From: Symbiodinium natans
Lineage: Eukaryota; Sar; Dinophyceae; Suessiales; Symbiodiniaceae
Length of the DNA: 64,000 bases
Direction: 5' to 3'
Assembly (NCBI GenBank): GCA_905221605.1
Contig: CAJNDS010002715.1
Span: forward strand, 243,826-307,825
The notes beneath the pieces are model-generated. The model saw only the letters and a program-made list of their open reading frames with translations, made no database searches and was not told the DNA's origin. Shown one piece after another: positions 53,349 through 60,680 of this stretch; position 1 is the first letter of the stretch, and the number at the start of each line of letters is the position of its first letter. The position numbers and the translations under genes are program-made.

Positions 53349-54729
53349 TCGTAAGCAAGTCCATTTCCCCAGCGTATCTGGAAACATCTTCTCAAGCAGT
53401 AACGGAAATAAATATTTAAAATTTGTAATCACAGGGGAAGATAATAATTACATTGATTTGTCCAGTGTTTGTTTGTTCTTTGATGTTGTTAATACTTCAA
53501 CAACGGCAGGGGAATATTTACGACCTTTAGGTGAGAGCCACGCCTTCTTTACCAGATACAGATGCAACGGAGCAGGACAACAACTAAACGATATTGATAA
53601 TTACAATCAAGTCTGTGAGGAAATGAAATCCTTCAAAAGTGAAGAGGTCAGAAACTTAGACGACATTCAAGAAGGTTGTTTAACACGATACGACAGTAGA
53701 ATTAACCGGCTTTTCGCATATACTATAGAAAGTCACGATGCAACAGCAACAGCAGGATCAAACCAAAGAGGCGCTGTTCTACCAAAACTAACACGACTTA
53801 ATACTACAGGAATTGAACAGGGTAAGTTCGTAAGAATGGGACACAAGCCCGTTTGTGGATTTGTTCAATCTGGATATTATCCACCAATTCGGTATTGTCC
53901 TTTAGAATTTATTTTTGAGATAGTTTCAGACGCAGGTGAACCAGTTATCAGACCTTCAGCAACAGTAGCAGGAACACAAGCAGAAGACGATGAAAACGGT
54001 TTATATTTTACAACACGCAATACTACCACAAGTTGGGCTATTCAAAATGCGATCTTAAGATGTGAATTAATCCAAGTTGACAATACCGTCAACAATAACA
54101 TAGTTTCACATTTATTGAAAGGGGGTAGGCTTAGAATGGTTTATCCTGCCTATCATTCATTTTCACAAACTTTCACTGCAGGAAACACAGAGATCAACAT
54201 GAACATCGTTAAATCCTCAACTCGTTTGTCTCAGATGTTCTTCACCTTTAGCAACAGCAATGTCAATAATGACAACACAGCAGGTAATTATGACAGAAAG
54301 AGATGGAACTACTTTTTCCATCCTATGGCGGTAACCATTGACAATTTAGAAGGTGTAATTGATAGTAATAAACAAATTTCAGCGCAAATACAAATAGCCA
54401 ATAAGAAATTCCCAGAACAAGAAATATCAAGTATCAGTGAATTTATGTATTTCCTTCGTAGAGCCGTAAATGTAATGAGCCCTTACTATGATGGGTTTAG
54501 CATTGATATTTACCGTTATGCCAATGATAAATTCATTGGTGGTATAAACTTTGACAAACAGCCTGATATGAATTTCACCGGATCAAACACAAAAATGGGA
54601 TCTTTGATCACATTTAAAATTAAAGGAGCCAACGCCAATTTCGCATTGGGTATTGAAAGAGTTTTCATAACAGCCGTGTCAGAACAAATATTTGAACTGA
54701 GTGAGTCGGCTTCAACGGTTCTTGACTAA
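53263..54729 (+). CDS. Major capsid protein (double jelly-roll)
   Basis: 488 residues. The N-terminal stretch NSLQFGLPESAAYVTDRKQV, followed by FPSVSGNIFSSSNGNKYLKF, YIDLSSVCLFFDVVN and LRPLGESHAFFTRYRCNGAG, is characteristic of PLV major capsid proteins. The C-terminal half has the second jelly-roll with RKRWNYFFHPM, EFMYFLRRAV and GSLITFKIKGANANFALG. The protein forms the icosahedral shell as trimers in relatives. The frame is intact. An alternative start at 53296 (MINSLQFG) would remove an 11-residue extension and the overlap with the preceding small gene. Confidence 0.93.
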   Translation: MDLVLAESQDNMINSLQFGLPESAAYVTDRKQVHFPSVSGNIFSSSNGNKYLKFVITGEDNNYIDLSSVCLFFDVVNTSTTAGEYLRPLGESHAFFTRYRCNGAGQQLNDIDNYNQVCEEMKSFKSEEVRNLDDIQEGCLTRYDSRINRLFAYTIESHDATATAGSNQRGAVLPKLTRLNTTGIEQGKFVRMGHKPVCGFVQSGYYPPIRYCPLEFIFEIVSDAGEPVIRPSATVAGTQAEDDENGLYFTTRNTTTSWAIQNAILRCELIQVDNTVNNNIVSHLLKGGRLRMVYPAYHSFSQTFTAGNTEINMNIVKSSTRLSQMFFTFSNSNVNNDNTAGNYDRKRWNYFFHPMAVTIDNLEGVIDSNKQISAQIQIANKKFPEQEISSISEFMYFLRRAVNVMSPYYDGFSIDIYRYANDKFIGGINFDKQPDMNFTGSNTKMGSLITFKIKGANANFALGIERVFITAVSEQIFELSESASTVLD

Positions 54730-54827
54730 AGTCAGAAGCATTGCAAAGATCAACGATTTTTGCAACGGTTTTAGACTAATTTCAAGTTATCATCATTAAA
54801 TTAATTAAAATCTAAATTAGTTTAATA

Positions 54828-55169
54828 ATGGCTTCAATAAACAATCTAACAGCAGTTTATGCAGACAAGTTTTATTTAGCATCTTCAACGGGTGTAAGTG
54901 AAATTTCTGACACCTACGCAACAAAGACAGAGGTAGAAAATCTTAACTTCGCAACAGACATAACGGCAAACACCGACGCCATAGCAGTTTTAAATACAAA
55001 ACAGCTACAGAATTTCAATAATATTAATGCTATTAATGATGACTTAACTAATAATTACCAAACTAACACGGTTCTAGCAACCAATTTTTACAATAAGACG
55101 GAGATTGACACAACTTTTACTAACTATTATACATCAACGCAGATAGACACAAATTTATCTACTAATTAG
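54828..55169 (+). CDS. Fibre protein, N-terminal part, ended by an in-frame TAG
   Basis: 113 residues from ATG 54828. It ends in short tail-fibre-type repeats, ATNFYNKTEIDTTF then NYYTSTQIDTNL. The stop is a TAG at 55167-55169; the same frame stays open after it to 57134 and begins with the next repeat copy (LLATNFYNKGEVDT). By comparing repeat copies, the TAG stands where the preceding copy has a Tyr codon (TAC). So this is most simply a nonsense change in one long fibre gene, though stop readthrough is possible. Confidence 0.75.
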   Translation: MASINNLTAVYADKFYLASSTGVSEISDTYATKTEVENLNFATDITANTDAIAVLNTKQLQNFNNINAINDDLTNNYQTNTVLATNFYNKTEIDTTFTNYYTSTQIDTNLSTN

Positions 55170-57134
55170 CAAAATAACACATTATTAGCTACCAATTTTT
55201 ACAATAAGGGCGAGGTAGATACATTAATAGCAGGTGCTGGTGGTGACAGTAGCTATACCGATACAGAAATTGATAATTTATTAGCGTTAAGAGTTCCGTT
55301 AAGTGATTTTACTGACCGCTTTAAAACAAACCCAGTTATTGATTGTAGCGCCCCAACTATTATTCACACGGGCTTAACATTGAATAATGAAACAATAAAT
55401 ATATCACCGACTACGGGATTATTATTTAGTAATCAAACAGGAGGAGGAGATAAAGTAGTAAGTGTGTTTAAAAACGCTACTAATTATATAACTTTACAAG
55501 GAAATAAAATTGTGTCAAATGCTACATCTGATGACAGTGTTGTAGATTTAGAATTAAACCCGTCGGGAAATGTTAACATTACTAATGATTTATCATTAAC
55601 TAATTTAACAGCAGACGGAATTAGTCTAACTAATAATATTAATATTGGTGGTAGTCTTGAATTAACAGACGCTAATACAAGTATAGAAAGATATAATAAC
55701 GCTACTAAATCAAATATATCAATGGATTTGAGAACAGACCAAGAGGCAATGAGATTAATGTTAGGAGCATCCACAGATACGGACACTAATACCTATATTG
55801 AATGTAACAATACAACAGGAGGAACCACGTTGTTTAACCCAACATATTTTAAAGACACTGTAAATTATGAAAACGACACTTCTAATATTTCCAGTAATTC
55901 AGGACTTACACTTTATAAGAATACAACAGACGCCAGTAATGTTTTAACGGTAAAAAATGCTCAAGGTTATATAAGATTTAACTCATTTAATATTAATGCA
56001 TATAACACGAGTAACGACAGTTCTTCGTTACTTTTATTGAATACAGCAAATGGTAATGGTGTTTATTGTTTAAGTTTAGGTATTGGAGTAATCCAAGGAT
56101 CAAACAAGTTAAATGTATCGGGAGGCAATGCTAATTTTGGTGGCACATCATCATTTCAAAATATTTCAACATTTAATAGTGATATTTATATTAATAATTC
56201 CGGCAGAATTTTTCAAAGAGCGGACGTTAATAATTCATTAAACGTAATATCAACTAACGAAATTAATTTTTCATTACAATCAAATAGAGCAACCGACCCT
56301 ACAACAGGAACAATAGCATTACAATTAAATGACACTAACGGAATTACTATTAATAGAGCAGTTACAAATAATCAAACATTTAATAGTATTGGTAATATCG
56401 TTGGTGAAAGCGATGTTATTAGTTGGGGGCGCTTTATGTTTCAAAATAGTAGCGAATTAAAAGAAGTTTTAGACACTCAGCATAAGTTATATATCAGAAA
56501 TGGAGACACGGCGGGAGAAATGAATTTAACAATAGGATTGGAAAGTAGCACACCGGAAATTCAATTAACAGACGGAAAGGTGAATTTATTAGGTAATTTG
56601 GAAATAACTCACACTGATGTATCAGGGTCGCAACGAGTATTAATAAATAATCCAGATACTGATGGATTTATTAGATTAAGCAATAACAATTTATCAAGAT
56701 TGGATGCTACAAATACAGGCGTTGATGTTTACGGTTTCTTTACTACAACAAATAACGCAGATATTGGAGGAACTCTAACCTGCACCGCCTTGATTGAAAC
56801 ATCGGATTTTAAATTAAAAGAGAATATTAAAGAAGTGAATACCAAAGACTGTTATAGTGTAGTTAAATACATTAAACCGAAAACCTTTAATTTTGCCAAG
56901 GACGAAGATAAAAAGAGTAATCTAGGATTTATAGCCGACGATGTGAAAAATGCTAAACTGCCCCCTGAATGGGATAACGTAATCTTTTATAATGATGATG
57001 GTATGAAACTCTTAGCATACAATAAAATGACAGTTATCTTGTGGGGAGCTGTGCAAGAAATGCAAAAAGAAATAACGTCTTTGAAAGGCGAATTAACGAA
57101 GTTGAAAAAGAAGATGAAAAATGATAGCGATTAA
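55170..57134 (+). CDS. Fibre protein, distal part with S74 intramolecular chaperone domain
   Basis: About 654 residues in the same frame as the preceding piece, with no ATG before about 55722, so it is not an independent gene. The body is Asn/Thr/Ser-rich with beta-strand repeats (INISPTTGLLFSNQTGG, LNPSGNVNITNDLSLTNL), typical of trimeric beta-helical fibres. From 56802 SDFKLKENIKEV, LGFIADDVKNAKL and a C-terminal coiled coil (MQKEITSLKGELTKLKKKM) form a peptidase S74/endosialidase-type chaperone, which trims itself after trimerisation in phage fibres. Likely role: host attachment spike. Whole gene about 768 codons if the TAG is read. Confidence 0.82.
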   Translation, partial: QNNTLLATNFYNKGEVDTLIAGAGGDSSYTDTEIDNLLALRVPLSDFTDRFKTNPVIDCSAPTIIHTGLTLNNETINISPTTGLLFSNQTGGGDKVVSVFKNATNYITLQGNKIVSNATSDDSVVDLELNPSGNVNITNDLSLTNLTADGISLTNNINIGGSLELTDANTSIERYNNATKSNISMDLRTDQEAMRLMLGASTDTDTNTYIECNNTTGGTTLFNPTYFKDTVNYENDTSNISSNSGLTLYKNTTDASNVLTVKNAQGYIRFNSFNINAYNTSNDSSSLLLLNTANGNGVYCLSLGIGVIQGSNKLNVSGGNANFGGTSSFQNISTFNSDIYINNSGRIFQRADVNNSLNVISTNEINFSLQSNRATDPTTGTIALQLNDTNGITINRAVTNNQTFNSIGNIVGESDVISWGRFMFQNSSELKEVLDTQHKLYIRNGDTAGEMNLTIGLESSTPEIQLTDGKVNLLGNLEITHTDVSGSQRVLINNPDTDGFIRLSNNNLSRLDATNTGVDVYGFFTTTNNADIGGTLTCTALIETSDFKLKENIKEVNTKDCYSVVKYIKPKTFNFAKDEDKKSNLGFIADDVKNAKLPPEWDNVIFYNDDGMKLLAYNKMTVILWGAVQEMQKEITSLKGELTKLKKKMKNDSD

Positions 57135-57158
57135 AAATATTTATCTAAATTTCGTTAT

Positions 57159-57368
57159 ATGGGTTCTACATCTTCTAGATCTTCTGCTACTGAAAATATG
57201 AAACAAATAAAAAAGGTAGACATTAATGAAAAAACAAGAACAGATATGTTGTTATTTAATACTTTGAAAGATGTTATTGAAAGAGTTGAAAAGTTAGAAG
57301 AAACAAAAAGCGATAAAATATATTATAAACTACCTGCTATAAACTTGTGCAGTTACTCGTTGGTTTAA
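57159..57368 (+). CDS. Small protein with N-myristoylation-like start
   Basis: 69 residues, MGSTSSRSSATEN. Gly2 with Ser at position 6 fits the N-myristoylation consensus, so membrane anchoring is plausible. The middle (DMLLFNTLKDVIERVEKLEET) is a short amphipathic helix. It follows the fibre gene by 24 bases and ends inside a hairpin shared with the convergent ATPase gene. Function unknown. Confidence 0.6.
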   Translation: MGSTSSRSSATENMKQIKKVDINEKTRTDMLLFNTLKDVIERVEKLEETKSDKIYYKLPAINLCSYSLV

Positions 57369-57401
57369 TTAATAATATTATCAAGAAATAATATTATTAA
57401 T
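57368..57401. terminator. Perfect hairpin between convergent genes
   Basis: attaataatattat (57368-57381) pairs perfectly with 57388-57401, a 14-bp stem with a 6-base loop. The stop codons of both convergent genes lie at its edges (57366-57368 and 57397-57399). Confidence 0.8.
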
Positions 57402-58158
57402 CACCTATTTCAAAGCGCTGTTCAAAGTTAATGAAGAACATATTACTCACATCTTTAGCATTGGTGTTTATGTAGAAGAATGAGTAAGGAGCAAAATTCA
57501 CGGCTTTTTGATACATTTCATATAACGTGCTTTTATCCACCAATGCGGAATTCTCTTCCAAAAATGCATTGACTTCGTTCATATTCTTCAGTCTGAAGAT
57601 GAATAAAGCACTGGCATTTAATCTGATGATCGGGGCCAATACATTATATTTCTGAGTGGATAAAATGCACGAGATGGCATTATGGCGACCTCTCGTAAAT
57701 AATCCGTGTAACAAGCTTGAGTATCTTACAAATTTGGGATCGTCGGCGAAATCGTCCACCACTAACAGAATGCTAAACAGATCCTTTTGTTTGTTCTTCT
57801 TCTGAAAATCTATTACTTTATGTTGGGTGTCTATGATCTTCTTTAGCGCCACCGGATCGTATTCCTCGTAATAAAGCTGTTCTTTTTCGGTATCCACCTT
57901 CATTACGTCCTTTATGTATTTCTTTACTGCCGACCAAGTGTCATCAACATGAACACTGGGCGAGAATATGTATATTCTCTCAAATGATCCTCTGTAAATT
58001 TTTAATATTAAGTTCTGGATCAATACTGTTTTACCGCCTGTTGAAGAAGCCACGCACAACATCCGCGCGGGTAGCTTCGGCATCATGTCAAACTTGCTGT
58101 TTTTATATTTATATTCGGGTATGTCTATCGGTTCTACTTTAGGTATTTCTTCACTCAT
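57397..58158 (-). CDS. DNA packaging ATPase (A32/FtsK-HerA type)
   Basis: 253 residues. Walker A is ASSTGGKT (about 37-44), Walker B ILLVVDDFAD (about 130-138), and ISCILSTQKYNVLAPIIRLNA matches the sensor region of A32-like ATPases; the length is typical for PLVs. The enzyme pumps genome DNA into preformed capsids. The first Gly of the usual GxxxxGK[ST] is replaced by Ala, common in this branch as far as I recall. The gene is divergent to the small gene at 58191 and convergent with the myristoylation-like gene. The frame is intact. Confidence 0.9.
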   Translation of the reverse strand: MSEEIPKVEPIDIPEYKYKNSKFDMMPKLPARMLCVASSTGGKTVLIQNLILKIYRGSFERIYIFSPSVHVDDTWSAVKKYIKDVMKVDTEKEQLYYEEYDPVALKKIIDTQHKVIDFQKKNKQKDLFSILLVVDDFADDPKFVRYSSLLHGLFTRGRHNAISCILSTQKYNVLAPIIRLNASALFIFRLKNMNEVNAFLEENSALVDKSTLYEMYQKAVNFAPYSFFYINTNAKDVSNMFFINFEQRFEIGD

Positions 58159-58190
58159 TAATTAATAAGAGAAAAATATCTTTTAATATA
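58159..58190. promoter_or_regulatory. Divergent promoter spacer (ATPase / small genes)
   Basis: 32 bases between divergent ATGs, wholly AT-rich, with tatcttttaatataATG on the plus side and ttctcttattaattaATG on the minus side. No fixed motif could be proved. Confidence 0.4.
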
Positions 58191-58337
58191 ATGGATAGGT
58201 ATTTAGAAACGATAGAGGAAATTGAGGAAATTGAAAAGATTGTAATACAAGACACCAAGCTTAAAAAGTGTTGCACCGCTTCTTTAGAATTGCTTAAGGC
58301 GGTTCTTGAGTATTTAAAAAAAGCTAAGAAATGTTAA
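58191..58337 (+). CDS. 48-residue helical protein
   Basis: A short frame starting MDRYLETIEEIEEIEKIV, with a Cys pair (KKCCTA) and a basic helical tail (YLKKAKKC). Its TAA overlaps the next ATG as taATG (58335-58339), a tight coupling that supports both frames being genes. Not recognised. Confidence 0.5.
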   Translation: MDRYLETIEEIEEIEKIVIQDTKLKKCCTASLELLKAVLEYLKKAKKC

Positions 58338-58675
58338 TGAGTGAAAATCATAAAGAACCTAACGAAGGTGGTTTCCACTTAAATACGGATGGGTTAAACT
58401 GTTTGCCCTGCAAGTGCAGAAGAAAGACTTTTCACAAAGAAACTAAGATAAACAATGAAGGTAAAACAATCATTGAAGATAGAAGCAGTTGGAAAATGGG
58501 AAGAGGAACAACCCCCGATGAAAACGACATCTTTAAAACAAACTCACAAGATAATGAAGGTGTTGATACGGTTACCACCGGATGGGGATCAAGGCTAGAA
58601 AAAGTGGAGGAGGATGTTGAAAGGATAGACAAAGATGTAACTATTTTGAAGAGTAATTTAAATATGATGGATTAA
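58337..58675 (+). CDS. Hypothetical protein with Cys cluster and C-terminal coiled coil
   Basis: 112 residues from the ATG at 58337 (MSENHKEPNEGG), chosen because of the taATG overlap; another in-frame ATG lies two codons upstream at 58331. Contains NCLPCKCRRK near residue 30 and a C-terminal heptad segment RLEKVEEDVERIDKDVTILKSNL. Function unknown; the coiled coil suggests oligomerisation. Confidence 0.55.
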   Translation: MSENHKEPNEGGFHLNTDGLNCLPCKCRRKTFHKETKINNEGKTIIEDRSSWKMGRGTTPDENDIFKTNSQDNEGVDTVTTGWGSRLEKVEEDVERIDKDVTILKSNLNMMD

Positions 58676-58834
58676 AAAATCTAGTTTATATTGACAGTGT
58701 ATAGTTCCCCCTGCCCAGACATCTAAAAGAAAATCAGGTCCCATTGCTCCCGTGTGATGAACAGTTTCATAAGCACACCATAAGAGTGTGGAAATGATAA
58801 GAATTCGTAATTAGTTTCATTAAATCTTAAGGGA
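58676..58834. other. Spacer without gene
   Basis: 159 bases with a short C-rich patch (tagttccccctgcccagac) unusual for this AT-rich region and a weak CACAC/GTGTG hairpin near 58776-58792. Nothing else seen. Confidence 0.35.
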
Positions 58835-59089
58835 ATGCAAATTTTCATAATCTCACATTATGAAAATGTGTATATTATGAATATAATGACAATAAAAGTA
58901 AATAAGATATTAGTTGATTTTGGACCGTATGCTGAAACAAAAAATGTTGTTACTAGGAAGTGTTATCGGTGTAAGCAAGACAAAAATATTGATTGTTTTA
59001 AGCGTTGCTATTACGCTGGTAAGCATTCTTATTATTATGTTAAATACATTGCGACTTGCTCTGAATGTTTAGACAAGTCTGTCAAATAA
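58835..59089 (+). CDS. Small zinc-ribbon-like protein
   Basis: 84 residues, or 70 from the inner ATG at 58877 (MNIMTIKVNKIL). CYRCKQDKNIDCFKRCYY and CSECLDKS give paired CxxC sites about 33 residues apart, as in zinc ribbons of viral transcription or nuclease proteins. Function not assignable. Confidence 0.55.
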   Translation: MQIFIISHYENVYIMNIMTIKVNKILVDFGPYAETKNVVTRKCYRCKQDKNIDCFKRCYYAGKHSYYYVKYIATCSECLDKSVK

Positions 59090-59172
59090 ACCGCGATGCA
59101 GTAGATCTTAAGAAAATATCATTCCTGAGGAAAATGACTTAAAGAAACAACAACTTGTATATTATCAGGGAA

Positions 59173-59709
59173 ATGTTCAATCAAAACGAACAGGATGAAA
59201 TAACAAATAACTTCTTGGATGTTGTCAAGGTTCACGATTACTTCAGGGAACTCAAGGAAGAGCGACGGAATTGTAAATGTAAAGATTGTAAGAAACACGA
59301 ACGTTATTCCACTCTGTATGAATTGTCACTACCAGAGAATATTATTAATAATATCTACGGCTTTGTTTATTTTTGCCGTAGTTGTGAAAAATGCCAACAC
59401 AAAAAAGAAATCATAGAGGGAATTATCAGACGTAATATACTACATATATATGATGTAGATAGACTTATTTTCTCAATTAAACATGACTTTCCCAGTTATG
59501 ACAGGGTTAAAAATAATCTGTTCAAGAAATTGTCAACAAAAAGATATACAGTGTTCAAATGGATATATGAGGACTGGATGGATATTAAAAATATTGATAT
59601 TCGTAGTAAGATAAACGATTTTGGTTTTAAGCCAGACGTATTTATTAGGGACTTTAATAAAATTGTTGGAACTCTTATGAATAAACCTGAGTTTGTCTTA
59701 ATGGATTAA
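59173..59709 (+). CDS. Hypothetical Cys-rich protein
   Basis: 178 residues from the ATG at 59173 (MFNQNEQDEI). Two close cysteine clusters, NCKCKDCKKHE and CRSCEKCQHKK, suggest a zinc-binding module in the N-terminal half; the C-terminal half is helical and basic (KHDFPSYDRVKNNLFKKLSTKRY). A hairpin follows its stop. Not recognised. Confidence 0.6.
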   Translation: MFNQNEQDEITNNFLDVVKVHDYFRELKEERRNCKCKDCKKHERYSTLYELSLPENIINNIYGFVYFCRSCEKCQHKKEIIEGIIRRNILHIYDVDRLIFSIKHDFPSYDRVKNNLFKKLSTKRYTVFKWIYEDWMDIKNIDIRSKINDFGFKPDVFIRDFNKIVGTLMNKPEFVLMD

Positions 59710-59731
59710 ACAACCTAACCAGCATAGTTAT

Positions 59732-59764
59732 AATGTAATAATAATAATATCTTCTTATTACATT
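59732..59764 (+). terminator. Hairpin 3' of the Cys-rich gene
   Basis: AATGTAATAA (59732-59741) pairs with TTATTACATT (59755-59764), 10 bp with a 13-base loop. The phrase agcatagttata just before it recurs before the next hairpin at 60281. Confidence 0.6.
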
Positions 59765-59842
59765 GTAATTATAATTCTTAAGGTAATAATGTTCTAAAGA
59801 AAAACGAATTAAAAGAATAAACCCTAATATAATATTAGAGTG

Positions 59843-60259
59843 ATGTATTGGCAACTAGAAGGAGCAACCACACCACAAGACATTATTCAACTTGTAACTG
59901 AAAACCCATTACCACCAAGTGGAGACAAATTTTGGAGGAAAGTAGCATATAATTTATGGCGAGTGCAAATACCTGTTGAGAAAACAGTTCAGAGTACATT
60001 TGAACTTTTTTGGCACAGTATTTGTTTAAGAGACGAAGACGGAATTATTGAACTGTATGAAAACATTAATAATTTTGAAAAAATTGAGGCAATAGGAGAA
60101 AGATTTAACAAACACAGTGGTATGGATTCACTCTATGTGAATATCTGTATTTTAAGAGAAGCAATTAAGACAATTACAGACGACAGAGATTTGAGAAAGT
60201 CAATATTCAAAACAATACTTCATGTATGGAGGGATAGCGGGTTATGGATAAATGAATAA
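59843..60259 (+). CDS. Hypothetical helical protein
   Basis: 138 residues from the ATG at 59843 (MYWQLEGATTPQDI). Trp-rich N-terminal half (FWRKVAYNLWRVQIP, FELFWHSICL), helical throughout, no Cys cluster. It is the last gene before the right terminal repeat and is followed by a strong hairpin. Not recognised. Confidence 0.6.
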   Translation: MYWQLEGATTPQDIIQLVTENPLPPSGDKFWRKVAYNLWRVQIPVEKTVQSTFELFWHSICLRDEDGIIELYENINNFEKIEAIGERFNKHSGMDSLYVNICILREAIKTITDDRDLRKSIFKTILHVWRDSGLWINE

Positions 60260-60293
60260 TAAGCATGTGAAACCACTAACAGCATAGTTATAT

Positions 60294-60333
60294 TGTAATT
60301 ATAATACATAAGCAGTTATATATTATAATTACA
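60294..60333 (+). terminator. Hairpin 3' of the last gene
   Basis: tgtaattataata (60294-60306) pairs perfectly with tattataattaca (60321-60333), a 13-bp stem with a 14-base loop. Confidence 0.7.
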
Positions 60334-60383
60334 GTGTAGTTACAACATGATCGGAGAATCCGAGAAGATAAAGCGAATGCTTT

Positions 60384-60675
60384 ACCCTTAACCCTAAACC
60401 CTGAACCAAATTCTACGAGGAACCCCTTGCCTATTTTGACCAATAATGCCACCTTAGAAAATATGAATGGGGTAATGGTTATTCCTAGAATTGTATTGAT
60501 AATGGTGTAGTAGTAGTGATATATCGGTGAAGTGTAGGGGGGAGTATAGGAATGATCATCTAATGGGGGAAGTAGTAGTGATATATCGGTGAAATGTAGG
60601 GGGGAGTATAGGGATAATCATCTAATGGGTTGGCGGTGGCATTATTAGCCAAAATAGGCAAGGTATACTCTAACT
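60384..60675 (-). repeat. Right terminal inverted repeat (292 bp)
   Basis: Reverse complement of 41025-41316 with about eleven substitutions. It starts inside with acccttaaccctaaaccctg (telomere-like), carries 29-bp arms at 60425-60453 and 60635-60663, and ends ggtatactctaact. Confidence 0.95.
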
Positions 60676-60680
60676 TTCAC
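60676..60680. repeat. Right target-site duplication
   Basis: ttcac, identical to 41020-41024, directly outside the terminal repeat. Confidence 0.7.

Larger units (their letters stand above)
41025..60675. mobile_element. Integrated Polinton-like virus (PLV/Maverick type), 19.65 kb
   Basis: The element is bounded by 292-bp inverted repeats that begin AG and end CT, with a 5-bp direct duplication outside. It contains the Polinton/PLV core set: RVE integrase, protein-primed type DNA polymerase B, packaging ATPase, double-jelly-roll major capsid protein and single-jelly-roll minor capsid protein. It adds a helicase, a lipase-like protein, a fibre and many small genes. The body is AT-rich and intronless, unlike the host flanks. 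I found no adenain/Ulp1-like maturation protease. Two core or virion genes are interrupted (polymerase-helicase frameshift, fibre TAG), and the inverted repeats differ at about eleven positions, so this looks like a resident rather than fresh insertion. The host would be an alga. Confidence 0.93.

Noticed and set aside
55380-57134. Distal fibre as an independent gene starting at 55380
   Set aside because: That start is TTG and the frame is continuous with the repeat array upstream; it is one gene interrupted by TAG.
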